Of a DNA stretch of 35,173 nucleotides, positions 21,676-30,773 are shown piece by piece (positions within the stretch are counted from its first letter, which is position 1; every line of letters begins with the position of its first letter). The notes under the pieces are model-generated. The model saw nothing but the letters and a program-made list of their open reading frames with translations, was not told where the DNA came from and ran no database searches. A program made the translations under genes and the position numbers. The DNA is from Photobacterium ganghwense (GTDB taxonomy: Bacteria > Pseudomonadota > Gammaproteobacteria > Enterobacterales > Vibrionaceae). The DNA lies in NCBI RefSeq assembly GCF_003025595.1, contig NZ_PYMI01000015.1, forward strand, positions 1-35,173, given 5' to 3'.

Positions 21676-22953
21676 TTGGACGATATATCTACGGGGATTT
21701 TATTCTCCCTCCTGATATTACTTCTCGTCATTTCGGGATATTTCTCCGGTTCAGAAACCGGCATGATGGCCCTCAACCGATATAAGTTGAGACACCTCGC
21801 CAACCAGGGACACCGGGGGGCAAAACGGGTCGAAAAATTACTTTCGCGCCCCGACCGCCTGATCGGCCTGATTCTTATCGGCAACAACCTGGTCAATATT
21901 CTCGCTTCTGCTATCGCAACCATCCTCGGGATGCGCCTCTATGGTGATATGGGGGTCGCAATCGCCACCGGTGCCCTGACCTTGGTAGTTCTGGTATTTT
22001 CCGAGGTTACGCCGAAAACCTTGGCTGCCCTGTACCCTGAAAGGGTGTCCTACACCAGCAGCGTCCTGCTGCAAATCCTGATGAAGCTGCTCTACCCGCT
22101 GGTCTGGTTTGTCAACGGCATTACCAACGGATTCCTGCTATTGCTCGGCCTGAAAGTCGATAACGTACACGACGGCAAACTGAGTTCCGACGAACTCCGT
22201 ACCGTTGTGAACGAGGCGGGTGGGCTGATCCCTCGACGCCACCAGGACATGCTGCTGTCGATTCTGGATTTGGAAAACGTCACCGTTGAGGATCTGATGG
22301 TACCGCGCAACGAGATTGCCGGTATCAACGTCAACGACGACTGGAAGTCGATTGTCCGCCAGCTCAGCCACTCAGCGCACGGCCGAATCGTGTTGTACCG
22401 CGACAACATTGATGAAGTCGTCGGAATGCTGCGGGTGCGGGAAGCATACCGCCTGATGATGGACAAAAATGACTTCAGTAAAGAAAACCTGCTGCGCGCG
22501 GCCGACGAAGTGTACTTTATCCCGGAGGGGACACCACTCAATGTCCAGCTGCTCAAGTTCCAGCGCAACAAGCAGCGTATTGGCCTGATTGTCGATGAAT
22601 ACGGTGATATTCAGGGTCTCATCACACTGGAAGATATTCTGGAAGAGATCGTCGGTGAGTTCACCACTTCGATCAGCCCGACGCTGGCAGAAGAGATCAC
22701 CCCGCAGAACGACGGCAGCCTGCTGATTGAAGGCAGCGCCAACATCCGCGATCTGAACAAGAGCCTGAACTGGGTCTTGCCGACTGACGGCCCTCGCACG
22801 CTGAACGGCCTGATTCTGGAGCATCTGGAAGACATTCCGGAAAACCGGGTCAGCATTCGGGTAGCCGGATATAAGATGGAAATCATGGAGATCTCAGACA
22901 ACATGATTAAGCTGGTGCGGGTTCTGCCCAGCCGGCTGAAAAAGACCGGCTGA
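21676..22953 (+). CDS. CNNM/CorC-family magnesium-transport-linked membrane protein (YfjD-type)
   Basis: The product has 425 residues. It has an N-terminal DUF21/CNNM membrane domain (about 1-180) with SGYFSGSETGMMALNRYKLRHLANQG and LIGLILIGNNLVNILAS. Two CBS domains follow (about 200-330) with LMVPRNEIAGINVNDDW and IVDEYGDIQGLITLEDILEEIVGEF. A CorC_HlyC domain completes it. E. coli YfjD is the closest relative I recognise and holds the same place after ypjD. Family members take part in Mg2+ or Co2+ efflux or transport. Translation starts at a TTG codon: AAGGAAAGAG lies 5 nt upstream, and the deduced MDDIS start aligns with MEHIS of YfjD. The next in-frame ATG would delete part of the first membrane segment. 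Confidence 0.9.
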   Translation: MDDISTGILFSLLILLLVISGYFSGSETGMMALNRYKLRHLANQGHRGAKRVEKLLSRPDRLIGLILIGNNLVNILASAIATILGMRLYGDMGVAIATGALTLVVLVFSEVTPKTLAALYPERVSYTSSVLLQILMKLLYPLVWFVNGITNGFLLLLGLKVDNVHDGKLSSDELRTVVNEAGGLIPRRHQDMLLSILDLENVTVEDLMVPRNEIAGINVNDDWKSIVRQLSHSAHGRIVLYRDNIDEVVGMLRVREAYRLMMDKNDFSKENLLRAADEVYFIPEGTPLNVQLLKFQRNKQRIGLIVDEYGDIQGLITLEDILEEIVGEFTTSISPTLAEEITPQNDGSLLIEGSANIRDLNKSLNWVLPTDGPRTLNGLILEHLEDIPENRVSIRVAGYKMEIMEISDNMIKLVRVLPSRLKKTG

Positions 22954-23135
22954 TCGGCATGATTCAGACGAGCGGTTGTGCTGAACATGCCTATTCCGCT
23001 GTCGTCGAGTCCACTGTCACCAAAGCGACATGCGCCACAATAATCGCGGCACCAGGTGCGCAACTGTCACCAACCTTAAGCCTCGACTAACAGTTACAAA
23101 CGGGACTGGCCATCGCCAATGACCGGCCCTAAACG

Positions 23136-23176
23136 AAAAAGCCGACACTGCAATCAAAGCAATGTCGGCTTTTTTG
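23136..23176. terminator. bidirectional terminator between the CorC-family gene and luxS
   Basis: AAAAGCCGACA (ending 23147) pairs with TGTCGGCTTTT (from 23163), and a short inner TGC/GCA helix extends it. An A run precedes and six T follow on the plus strand. On the minus strand a run of five T follows. It serves the convergent genes on both sides. Confidence 0.85.
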
Positions 23177-23229
23177 ATGTCGGCGGATTGTACAGGCAGC
23201 CAACTTAACGGCTGCAGCATTCGCTGGGA

Positions 23230-23748
23230 TTATTTCACACTCAGATCTTTCAGCATCGACTCCGGCAACGCCAGCTCGTCGTTTTTATTCACCGCAATGC
23301 CCTGCTCAAGAATATGCTTGGCAATTGCCTGCGCTTCTTCCAAGGAGTGCATACTGTATGTCCCGCACTGGTACTCATTAAGTTCCGGAATTTTATCCTG
23401 CGATTCGACCTTGATTACATCAGCCATGGCGTCTTGCCAACTTTGTGCGACCTGCGCTTCAGTTGGCGTGCCAATCAGGCTCATGTAAAAACCGGTCCGG
23501 CACCCCATCGGCGATATGTCGATGATCTCCACCTGATTGGAATTGAGGTGGTTGCGCATAAAGCCGGCAAACAGGTGCTCTAGGGTATGAATACCACGCT
23601 CGCTGAGGATTTCGGCATTCGGGCGGCAGAAACGCAGGTCGAACACCGTAATGGTATCGCCTTTTGGCGTCTGCATAGTTTTCGCGACCCGCACCGCCGG
23701 TGCATGCATACGGGTATGATCTACGGTAAAGCTATCTAACAGTGGCAT
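23230..23748 (-). CDS. luxS: S-ribosylhomocysteine lyase LuxS (AI-2 synthase)
   Basis: It cleaves S-ribosylhomocysteine into homocysteine and DPD, which cyclises to the quorum-sensing signal AI-2; it also completes the activated methyl cycle. The 172 residues match the family. The metal site His54, His58 (in HTLEH) and Cys128 (in YQCGTYS) is intact, as is the catalytic Cys83 region (SPMGCRTGFY). An AAGGA ribosome site precedes the ATG. In the minus direction it is downstream of the transglycosylase and gshA genes but has its own candidate promoter. Confidence 0.98.
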   Translation of the reverse strand: MPLLDSFTVDHTRMHAPAVRVAKTMQTPKGDTITVFDLRFCRPNAEILSERGIHTLEHLFAGFMRNHLNSNQVEIIDISPMGCRTGFYMSLIGTPTEAQVAQSWQDAMADVIKVESQDKIPELNEYQCGTYSMHSLEEAQAIAKHILEQGIAVNKNDELALPESMLKDLSVK

Positions 23749-23828
23749 GTTTCCTTACTCCTTGGTCAGACTCCCGACAGGCAGAAGGTAATCCCTCCAC
23801 TCACAGTCGGAAGCACATACGTACATAA

Positions 23829-23857
23829 ACCTTATATAGCCCCTGCTTATCCTGCAA
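23829..23857 (-). promoter_or_regulatory. candidate promoter of luxS
   Basis: On the minus strand, TTGCAG (23857-23852), a 17-bp spacer and TAAGGT (23834-23829) lie 80-110 bp before the luxS start. The match is moderate, and an overlapping TATATA is an alternative -10. Confidence 0.4.
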
Positions 23858-23883
23858 CCAGCTTGGTGAGCACGGGGCCACAG

Positions 23884-24510
23884 CTAGAACGGCCACCAGC
23901 TGCGGTTATCTTCCAGCTCCTGCCGGCACTGCTTCAGTTGCCAGCCATAATTTTTGGCTTGCTGATCAACCTTGCGCGACACTTTCAGCAGCGTCGGTTT
24001 CGCTTTATAGGTACCGCGACGATAGCCTCCCCGGCCGTCGTGATACGCCAGATACTGGCGATAGGCATCCCATTTCGAGATTCCGAGCTGACGCTGAGTT
24101 TCATGGGTGTACCACCCGACAAACATCAGTGAGTCTGCAAAATCGCTGCGCGAGCCGCCGTTCCCGGTTGCCTTTTTATAGTCATCCCAGGCCGGATCCT
24201 GCGCCTGAGCATAACCATAGGCACTGCTTACCCTGCCCCAGGGAATAAACCCCAGCACATAGTCTTTGGGCGGGCGGGCATCGTGACGAAAGCTGCTTTC
24301 CTGTTTGACGATGGCCATGGCCACCTGAATCGGTGTCCCCCATTCCTTTTCCATATCCACCGCCGCTTCGTACCAGCTGGGGTGTTCACGAAAAATATTG
24401 CACAGGTTAGTTTGATCTTTGGGAGGGGGGGTCGCACAACCGGCGAGCAAAGCACCTGCGGCTAACATCCCGAGCAGACGGGAAAGACGTCGCTTTTTTC
24501 CGGAAGCCAT
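23884..24510 (-). CDS. lipoprotein lytic transglycosylase (SLT/GH23 family)
   Basis: It is predicted to be an outer-membrane-anchored murein hydrolase cleaving the MurNAc-GlcNAc bond to form 1,6-anhydroMurNAc. From the ATG at 24510 the product has 208 residues. It has a signal peptide with lipobox LLAGC and lipidated Cys25. An SLT domain follows, with catalytic Glu71 in AIVKQESSFRHDARPP. The later segments SAYGYAQAQDPAWDDY and FVGWYTHETQRQLG complete the fold. It is not one of the named E. coli Mlt enzymes that I can assign; EmtA is the nearest in size. An ATG at 24573 is in frame, but it would place 21 extra residues before the signal. A GAAGAG site precedes 24510. Confidence 0.86.
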   Translation of the reverse strand: MASGKKRRLSRLLGMLAAGALLAGCATPPPKDQTNLCNIFREHPSWYEAAVDMEKEWGTPIQVAMAIVKQESSFRHDARPPKDYVLGFIPWGRVSSAYGYAQAQDPAWDDYKKATGNGGSRSDFADSLMFVGWYTHETQRQLGISKWDAYRQYLAYHDGRGGYRRGTYKAKPTLLKVSRKVDQQAKNYGWQLKQCRQELEDNRSWWPF

Positions 24511-24548
24511 GGAACTCTTCACCATCCTTATGGTCTTAAAGAATGACT

Positions 24549-24568
24549 GGCAGCGATTATGCGCTGCC
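24549..24568. repeat. hairpin upstream of the transglycosylase gene
   Basis: GGCAGCG and CGCTGCC form a perfect 7-bp stem with a 6-nt loop. It shares the GGCAGC/GCTGCC core with the terminator 25 nt downstream on the plus strand. Confidence 0.55.
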
Positions 24569-24592
24569 ATCATCCCTGCGAAATGACTTATG

Positions 24593-24620
24593 GGGCAGCA
24601 TGGTAGCTGCCCTTTTTTTA
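24593..24620 (+). terminator. orphan plus-strand terminator
   Basis: GGGCAGC (24593-24599) and GCTGCCC (24606-24612) form a 7-bp stem with a 6-nt loop, followed directly by seven T on the plus strand. All neighbouring genes (gshA, transglycosylase, luxS) are on the minus strand, and in that direction the stem is not followed by T. No plus-strand gene was found upstream. It therefore marks an unknown plus-strand transcript, or a terminator that limits antisense reading into gshA. Confidence 0.75.
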
Positions 24621-24633
24621 TTTCTCTTTTACG

Positions 24634-26199
24634 TTACCGGATATCCGCAAAATAGCTATCCAGGAAAGAATCAAAGCTCATCGTGTCAGCGGCTTCGATT
24701 GCCTGCTGGCGAGCCACCGATTCACGGGCTTCCTGCTCAAACTCCTGCTCCTGATAGAATAGGTAGTCCTGCGTTTGCAATGCCGAGGTGTGCTGCTCGG
24801 CCAGTGCCCGCCCGGTTTTGCCGATCCCCTGCTGTTCACGGATCTGGTTAAGTAGCTGCGCTGACAAGGTCAATGACGGATCGTCAATCCAGGTTTGTAG
24901 CTTGCTCAACGTATCCCGGTAATCACTGGTGCCAGAGGCGTTATCCATCGCGTCAGCGACCTGAGCCAGCTCAGCAAACACTCGGTTACCCCACTGCTGC
25001 ACTGTCAGGCGTTCACCGTCACAGCCAATCTTAAGCAGCAGCTCCGGGTTACGGCCATCCAGTACCACGCGGTTCCAGTTGTCGCGCCAGCAAGCCAGTT
25101 CTGATTCATCCATCGGTGCCGAGTCGCTGAGCACAGCCCAGGTCAGGAAGAGATCCAGGAACCGGATTTGCTCCGCCGTCACCCCTACCGGGCTGAACGG
25201 GTTCACATCCAGCGAGCGTACTTCAATATATTCCACGCCACCACGCTCCAGCGCTTCCGACGGTTTTTCACCGCTGCGGGTCACACGCTTGGCACGGATC
25301 GGTGCATACAGCTCGTTTTCAATCTGCAGGACATTGGCATTCAGCTGACGATATTCGCCGTCTACTTTCACCCCAATTGCGGCAAACTCTTCAGACGGCG
25401 TACGGATAGCACGACGTACGCCATCCAGGTATTCCGACAGGCTGTTAAAGCCGATTTTCAGCGAGCTTTGGGCATGGTTGGTGTAGCCCAGATCACTCAG
25501 GCGCAATGCCGTAGCATTCGGCAGGAAATAGGTTCCGCAACCGACTTGCTCAAAGTTCAGCGGTGACGCCGATTTATCCAGGAACGATCCGCACAGTGCC
25601 GGAGAGGCACCAAACAGATAAGGGATCAGCCAGCCGAAACGGTAGTAATTTCGGATCAGACCGAAATAGGCGTCCGACACAGCGGCCTGACGGGCTTCTT
25701 CGGACTGCTCACCAAACAACTGGTCCCAGAATGCATTTGGGAAAGAGAAGTTGAAGTGAACGCCGGAAATCACCTGCATCACGCTGCCGTAACGGTGCTT
25801 CAGACCTTCACGGTACAGGGTTTTCATACGGCCGGTGTTTGAACTGCCGTACTGCGCCAGGTTGATTTCATCTTCCGAGCCAACGAAACACGGCATCGAC
25901 ATCGGCCACAGGCTTTCATCACCCAGTTTGGTGTAAGTAAACCGATGGATATCACTCAGTTGCGCCAGCAATTGCTCGACATCATGCGATACCGGGGTAA
26001 TAAACTCCAGCAGCGGCTCAGCAAAGTCAGTGGTCACCCACTTATTGGTCAGCGCCGAACCCAACCCGGCAGGGTGCGGCTTGGCCGACAACTGCCCCTG
26101 AGGCGTAATACGCAGCGCTTCACGTTCTAGGCCACGTCCCATTTGGGTCAGGGCATCGGGATTCGCAGCAATTTGCTGCAACCTTTGTGAAAAATCCAT
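24634..26199 (-). CDS. gshA: glutamate-cysteine ligase GshA
   Basis: This is the ATP-dependent first and limiting step of glutathione synthesis, joining L-glutamate and L-cysteine. From the ATG at 26199 the product has 521 residues, like E. coli GshA (518), starting MDFSQRLQQIAANPDALTQMGRGLEREALRI. Proteobacterial type 1 motifs are present: TDFAEPLLEFITP, ISGVHFNFSFPNAFW, and the region YIEVRSLDVNPFSPVG. An in-frame extension of 45 residues to 26334 was rejected because family members start here; a GAGAAG site lies 9 nt upstream. Adjacent to luxS, as in vibrios. Confidence 0.96.
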   Translation of the reverse strand: MDFSQRLQQIAANPDALTQMGRGLEREALRITPQGQLSAKPHPAGLGSALTNKWVTTDFAEPLLEFITPVSHDVEQLLAQLSDIHRFTYTKLGDESLWPMSMPCFVGSEDEINLAQYGSSNTGRMKTLYREGLKHRYGSVMQVISGVHFNFSFPNAFWDQLFGEQSEEARQAAVSDAYFGLIRNYYRFGWLIPYLFGASPALCGSFLDKSASPLNFEQVGCGTYFLPNATALRLSDLGYTNHAQSSLKIGFNSLSEYLDGVRRAIRTPSEEFAAIGVKVDGEYRQLNANVLQIENELYAPIRAKRVTRSGEKPSEALERGGVEYIEVRSLDVNPFSPVGVTAEQIRFLDLFLTWAVLSDSAPMDESELACWRDNWNRVVLDGRNPELLLKIGCDGERLTVQQWGNRVFAELAQVADAMDNASGTSDYRDTLSKLQTWIDDPSLTLSAQLLNQIREQQGIGKTGRALAEQHTSALQTQDYLFYQEQEFEQEARESVARQQAIEAADTMSFDSFLDSYFADIR

Positions 26200-26320
26200 C
26201 AAGGTGCTTCTCAATTTGTAACAACTTAGTCCGGTAGGGTAAACATAATTGTTTGCGATTACCACGATTATTGCACTGAAAAAAACGCAGATTACAGGAT
26301 CACGCGCCGCCGTCAGTGAC

Positions 26321-26352
26321 AAAAAAGCCGGCATCGTCTGCCGGCTTTTTTT
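26321..26352. terminator. terminator of the M16 peptidase gene
   Basis: GCCGGCA (26327-26333) and TGCCGGC (26339-26345) form a perfect stem with a 5-nt loop, with an A run before and a T run after it. On the minus strand it ends in six T, 15 nt past the peptidase stop. It is symmetrical and could act both ways. Confidence 0.9.
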
Positions 26353-26359
26353 ATTGGCC

Positions 26360-29230
26360 TTACAACGCCGGTGTCAGGCGCTTAACCGGCCGTCCCAACG
26401 TTTCCAGCTGAGGCTGCAGCGTCTTGGCATCTCCCACCACAATGATTTGATAATCATCCGGATTGAACCATTTCGCCGCCAGTTCATTGATCTCCGCTTT
26501 AGAGATCGAGGCTGCGATGTCGTTGCGGGTCTCAACAAAATTATCCGGCAGCGAATAGGTCAGGATCTGGCCCAGCAGCTGGGCTTTTTTGCCCGGGGTT
26601 TCATAGTTCAGGGCATCTTTCTGACCTACCGCCAAACGCATAAAGTCCATTTCCTTATCGGTGACCCCTTCCGTGGCGATTCGCTGCATTTCAGCGAGGA
26701 ACTCTTTCACCGATGCCAGGCTGGCATCAGCACGCACCTGGGCGTAGAACACGGATAAACCGACTTCTTTACCACCGCTCTGGTAACCACCAGCACCGTA
26801 AGTGAAGCCTTTGTCTTCACGCAAGTTCAGGTTGATCCGGCTGTTAAAGTTACCGGCCAGGTTAAAGTTCGCCAACTGGGTCTGGTACAACTCTCCGGTA
26901 GCATCATAAGGCAGTCCCTGACGCACCAGACGTACCACCGTCTGTGGCGCTCCCGGCTTGTCGACCAGCCATACTGTCTGCGAGTTCCGCTCAGGCAGGG
27001 CCGGCGTCTGGTACACAGGCGCAGGCTGTCCCTGCCAGCTAGCCAGGAAACCCAGCTGCGGCGTCAGCTGCGCCTGATCAATGTCACCCACGACAGCGAT
27101 ATCCGCCCCATTCGGGGTGTAGTAACGTGAATAGAAGGCTTTCACGTCACCCAGCGTAATCGCTTCCAGTGACGCTTTGGTGCCTTCCGGCGGACGGCTG
27201 AACGTGGTTCCGCCATACAACACTTCACGGGTTGCCTGCGCTGCCAGCCAAGATGGCTGCTGATGCTCATAAATGATGCCTTCCAGCGCCTGTTGCTTCA
27301 CTCGCGCGAAGTCGTCGGCATTGAACGCCGGATGGAACAGACGCTCTTCCAGAATTGCCAGTGTCTGCGGCAGGTTCTTGGTCAGTGACGTCACGGAAAT
27401 CACAGTGCCATACTGACCGGCAGTAAAGCCGATGGTACTACCCAGGGTATCCAGACGCGAAGACAGGGCTTCGGCAGTCGATTTCTGCGAGGCCTCTTCC
27501 ATCATACTGGCCGTCAGGCGAGCCAGACCGTCTTTGCCCGCAGGCTCGAAACGGCGTCCTGCCGGTACCACCAGCTGCAGCTCAACCGTTGGTGTTTCGC
27601 GGAACTCGGTTCCCAGCACCTTGATGCCGTTTGCCAGTTCAAAGCGATAGAGCGATGGCATTACCGCTTCTACCGGCGAAGACGGCTGCGGCATCACGGT
27701 ACGATCAAAGTCGTCCTTGGCGATACGCATCTGCTTTTGCAGCTCCGCTTCACTCATCTTTTTGTGCTCAGGAATAATGCGTGGCGCCGGCTCATAGTTC
27801 GGTACCGCGGCCTGCAGCTCTGGGCGGCCTTTTGGCACCACGCTCAGGGTCACAGACGGATGGCCCTTCAGATAGCGCATGTAAGCCTGCTCCATGCTGT
27901 CAGTCGTCACCGCCCGGAGTTTGCCCAACTCGGTTTTCAGGTAACTTGGATCATCATAGAACGTTTCGTACGCTGCCAGCTGAGACACCTTACCGCTTAC
28001 GCTTTGCAGACCGAAAATTGCACTGGCTTCCACGGTACCTTTGATCTCATTGAGCTCTTTGGTGTTTACGCCGCGCTGTTCCAGCCCCTTGAGGATACCG
28101 GTGACTTTACCGCGCAGGGTGTTCAGATTGCCTTTGTCGCCGCTCTGACCAATAGCGTACACATAAAAAGTACAGGCCAGCTCCGCACAATCATGGAAGG
28201 CACCGGCGTCCACCACTTCCCCGGTTTTCACCAGATCCTGATACAGCAGACTGTTCTTGCCGCCGCCAATCACTCGTGACAGCAGATCCAGCGAGGCTTC
28301 ATCTTCGGCTCCGTTGTACGACGTCGGCCATGCCATCAGCAGCATCGGCTGCTGGATATTATCTTCCAGCGTCATGAACCGGTTCTGATCCAGCGTGACC
28401 GGCTGTTTAGACGGTTTGGCCACTTCCGGCCCGCGAGGGATAGAACCAAAATACTGATTCACCCACTCCAGCGTCTGCGCCGCATCAATGTCTCCCCCAA
28501 TGGTCAGGGTCGCATTGTTCGGGCCATACCAGCGCAAGAAGAAGGCTTTCAAGTCATTAACGTCCACCCGGTCCAAATCTTCAACATAACCGATGGTCTG
28601 CCACGAATACGGGTGGGTACGTGGGAAAAGCGCTTCCCCAATCTGTTCGTAGACCAATCCGTAAGGACGGTTTTCGTAGCGCTGGGCACGCTCGTTTTTC
28701 ACGGTCGAGCGCTGGATTTCAAACTTACGCTGCGACACCGCGCCCAGCAGGAAGCCCATGCGGTCAGACTCCAACCACAGAATTTTTTCCAGCTGATTGG
28801 CCGGCACGGTTTCAAAATAGTTGGTGCGATCGCGGTTGGTCGTGCCGTTCAGGGTGCCGCCAGCTTCGGTGATCAGACGGAAATGCTCCTGATCCCCGAC
28901 ATTTTCCGAGCCCTGGAACATCATGTGCTCAAAAAAGTGGGCAAAGCCGGATTTCCCGAGCTCCTCACGCGCCGATCCCACATGGTAGGTCACATCCACA
29001 TGCACCAGCGGATCTGAATTATCTTCATGCAGTATCACGGTCAAGCCATTGGCCAGCCGGTATTTTTGATACGGGATCACCGGCGTGTCAGCCGTTGGAT
29101 CCGCTTTCAGTTGCTCGACAAACGTTACCCCTTGGGGCAAGACGGGCGATTCCGATTGCGTTGCAAACTGGCTACAACCTGCCAGCGAGAACAGCGCAAC
29201 CCCTACAAACCATTTATGCACTAGAGCCAT
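26360..29230 (-). CDS. M16 (pitrilysin/insulinase) family zinc metallopeptidase, lipoprotein
   Basis: This is a predicted envelope-anchored zinc peptidase of 956 residues. The N terminus MALVHKWFVGVALFSLAGCSQ is a lipoprotein signal with Cys19. Two M16 repeats follow. The first carries the inverted zinc motif HFFEH (His98, Glu101, His102) and the distal TVKNERAQR with the third ligand, then NRPYG. The second, from about residue 530, lacks the motif and is the inactive half, as usual for two-domain M16B enzymes. A further in-frame upstream stretch overlaps yqaA and has no family similarity, so the ATG at 29230 was chosen. The yqaA stop is 2 nt upstream, implying translational coupling. The substrate is unknown, probably peptides in the periplasm. 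Confidence 0.9.
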   Translation of the reverse strand: MALVHKWFVGVALFSLAGCSQFATQSESPVLPQGVTFVEQLKADPTADTPVIPYQKYRLANGLTVILHEDNSDPLVHVDVTYHVGSAREELGKSGFAHFFEHMMFQGSENVGDQEHFRLITEAGGTLNGTTNRDRTNYFETVPANQLEKILWLESDRMGFLLGAVSQRKFEIQRSTVKNERAQRYENRPYGLVYEQIGEALFPRTHPYSWQTIGYVEDLDRVDVNDLKAFFLRWYGPNNATLTIGGDIDAAQTLEWVNQYFGSIPRGPEVAKPSKQPVTLDQNRFMTLEDNIQQPMLLMAWPTSYNGAEDEASLDLLSRVIGGGKNSLLYQDLVKTGEVVDAGAFHDCAELACTFYVYAIGQSGDKGNLNTLRGKVTGILKGLEQRGVNTKELNEIKGTVEASAIFGLQSVSGKVSQLAAYETFYDDPSYLKTELGKLRAVTTDSMEQAYMRYLKGHPSVTLSVVPKGRPELQAAVPNYEPAPRIIPEHKKMSEAELQKQMRIAKDDFDRTVMPQPSSPVEAVMPSLYRFELANGIKVLGTEFRETPTVELQLVVPAGRRFEPAGKDGLARLTASMMEEASQKSTAEALSSRLDTLGSTIGFTAGQYGTVISVTSLTKNLPQTLAILEERLFHPAFNADDFARVKQQALEGIIYEHQQPSWLAAQATREVLYGGTTFSRPPEGTKASLEAITLGDVKAFYSRYYTPNGADIAVVGDIDQAQLTPQLGFLASWQGQPAPVYQTPALPERNSQTVWLVDKPGAPQTVVRLVRQGLPYDATGELYQTQLANFNLAGNFNSRINLNLREDKGFTYGAGGYQSGGKEVGLSVFYAQVRADASLASVKEFLAEMQRIATEGVTDKEMDFMRLAVGQKDALNYETPGKKAQLLGQILTYSLPDNFVETRNDIAASISKAEINELAAKWFNPDDYQIIVVGDAKTLQPQLETLGRPVKRLTPAL

Positions 29231-29232
29231 CC

Positions 29233-29664
29233 TTATAGTAATCCTGTTACGATTAGTGTCAGCGCGGTGTACCGGATCGCTTTTCCGATCAGGATCAGCA
29301 CCAGACAGAGCCCCTGCCTCATCCGCAGCCACCCGGCCGCCAGACACAATGGATCCCCGATGACAGGGAGCCAACTGAACAAGAGCGTCCAATAACCGTA
29401 TTTTTTTAGCCATTGCAATGCTTTATGACCGTGTTTTTGGTCAGAAGTTTTATCCGGCAGGATACGTCCCAACCAATAGTTGGTCATTCCGCCCAGCGTA
29501 TTGCCCAACGTCGCCACGCCAACCAGCTGCCAGACCGGGTTATCTCCCAGCTTCAGTGCCGCAATCAGGTTGGCTTCCGACCCACCCGGCAGCAAGGTGG
29601 CGCTTAAAAATCCGGTTGAAAACAGCACCCATAAGGCTGATCCTCCCTCTAATAATGCTTGCAT
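29233..29664 (-). CDS. yqaA: YqaA/VTT-family small inner membrane protein
   Basis: This 143-residue protein has about three to four hydrophobic segments and belongs to the SNARE-associated/VTT (DedA-related) group, like E. coli YqaA (142 residues). Family features include FLSATLLPGGSEA near the start, the GNTLGGMTNYWLGR segment and the FSWLPVIGDPLCLAAGWLRM block. Related DedA proteins take part in lipid carrier recycling, but no function is established for YqaA. Its stop lies 2 nt before the M16 peptidase start, so the two form an operon. Confidence 0.88.
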   Translation of the reverse strand: MQALLEGGSALWVLFSTGFLSATLLPGGSEANLIAALKLGDNPVWQLVGVATLGNTLGGMTNYWLGRILPDKTSDQKHGHKALQWLKKYGYWTLLFSWLPVIGDPLCLAAGWLRMRQGLCLVLILIGKAIRYTALTLIVTGLL

Positions 29665-29758
29665 GAGTACAACATCGCCTGTGTTCTGTTTTGTCCGTCA
29701 TCCTTTATCGCGGCTGGCTGAGACTGATCATGACATCTGCCCCGTTCTGTGCCCCACT

Positions 29759-30721
29759 TTATGCCTCAACTGCCGCAGCCGGCATCATGAGTAGTAACTT
29801 ACCCTGAGTATGGCCCGATTCAATCTGCTCATGGGCGGCGATACCGTCGTCAAGTGGGAAAACAGCAGCCACCTTCAGGACCAATTGCCCTTCGGCCAGC
29901 ATGGTCAACATCGCACCGTTCTGCGCCACACTCGGTGACACCAGCATGCCTTCCGCTTGCAATCCCAGACTAATCGCTTTCTCACACACCGCTTCGGCCG
30001 TGATCGTCGGCACCGTAACCACCATGCCACCGGGCTTCACGCAAGTCAGAGCCTGCAAACCAACATCGCCCCCCATCAGATCAATCAGGCAATCCACCGG
30101 CGCAATCTGGCTGTCGAGGGCACCGGCACGATAATCCACGGCCTGCGCTCCCATCGCAGCAACAAAGGCTTTGTTGTCTGCCGAGCAAGTGGCGAACACT
30201 TCCGCCCCGCGAGCGGCGGCGAGCTGCACCGCGATATGGCCGACACCACCGGCACCGGCCAGAATCAGAACGCGCTGGCCTGCCATGACACCGGCTTTAT
30301 CCAGTGCCTGCCAAGCCGTTTGTCCGGCCAGCGGTAATGCGGCAGCCTGCGCCAGCTCCACGCCTTTTGGCACCAGGCTCAGTGCGGTTTCCGGAACCTG
30401 GCAGTATTCGCTGTAACCGCCACCTTGCAAAGGAAAACCAATAAACCCAGCAACACGCGCACCGACCGGCAATTCACACCCTTCGCCACAGGCGACCACT
30501 TCACCGGCGATGTCATACCCAGGCACCCAGGGCAACTTGTCGCGATTTTGCTGTGCAGCCCAGCCCAATCCCGCCCGGGTCTTGGCATCAATAGGATTCA
30601 CTCCGGCAAAGTGCACCTTCACCACGACCTCCCCGGCTTGCGGCTCCGGTAAATTGGCGCACTGCAGCGCCAGCATTGACGGCGGGCCAAACTCGGTGAT
30701 AGCAAGTTGCTGATAAGTCAT
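29759..30721 (-). CDS. zinc-free MDR-family NAD(P)H:quinone oxidoreductase-like protein
   Basis: A 320-residue cytoplasmic medium-chain dehydrogenase/reductase. A GroES-like catalytic domain (about 1-125) holds FAGVNPIDAKTRAGLG and VPGYDIAGEVVACG. A Rossmann domain with VLILAGAGGVGHIAVQLAAARGAEV binds NAD(P)H, probably NADPH. The zinc ligands of alcohol dehydrogenases are absent, which places it with quinone oxidoreductases and alkenal reductases. The substrate cannot be told. An AAGGAAA site precedes the ATG. It stands 94 bp upstream of yqaA with no terminator between them, so read-through is possible. Confidence 0.87.
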   Translation of the reverse strand: MTYQQLAITEFGPPSMLALQCANLPEPQAGEVVVKVHFAGVNPIDAKTRAGLGWAAQQNRDKLPWVPGYDIAGEVVACGEGCELPVGARVAGFIGFPLQGGGYSEYCQVPETALSLVPKGVELAQAAALPLAGQTAWQALDKAGVMAGQRVLILAGAGGVGHIAVQLAAARGAEVFATCSADNKAFVAAMGAQAVDYRAGALDSQIAPVDCLIDLMGGDVGLQALTCVKPGGMVVTVPTITAEAVCEKAISLGLQAEGMLVSPSVAQNGAMLTMLAEGQLVLKVAAVFPLDDGIAAHEQIESGHTQGKLLLMMPAAAVEA

Positions 30722-30773
30722 TTCCTTTTCCTTTTATCTTGCTGGTTTGTGAATAAGTACAATAGCGTATTTC

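Noticed and set aside
23013..23072. 10-bp direct repeat ACTGTCACCA, two copies 50 bp apart
   Set aside because: Only two copies in an intergenic region with no flanking structure; probably chance or a small duplication.
26200..26334. 45-residue N-terminal extension of GshA
   Set aside because: Overlaps the terminator of the M16 gene and does not resemble the family; a ribosome site marks the ATG at 26199.
29231..29413. 61-residue N-terminal extension of the M16 peptidase
   Set aside because: Overlaps yqaA in another frame and would bury the lipoprotein signal peptide.
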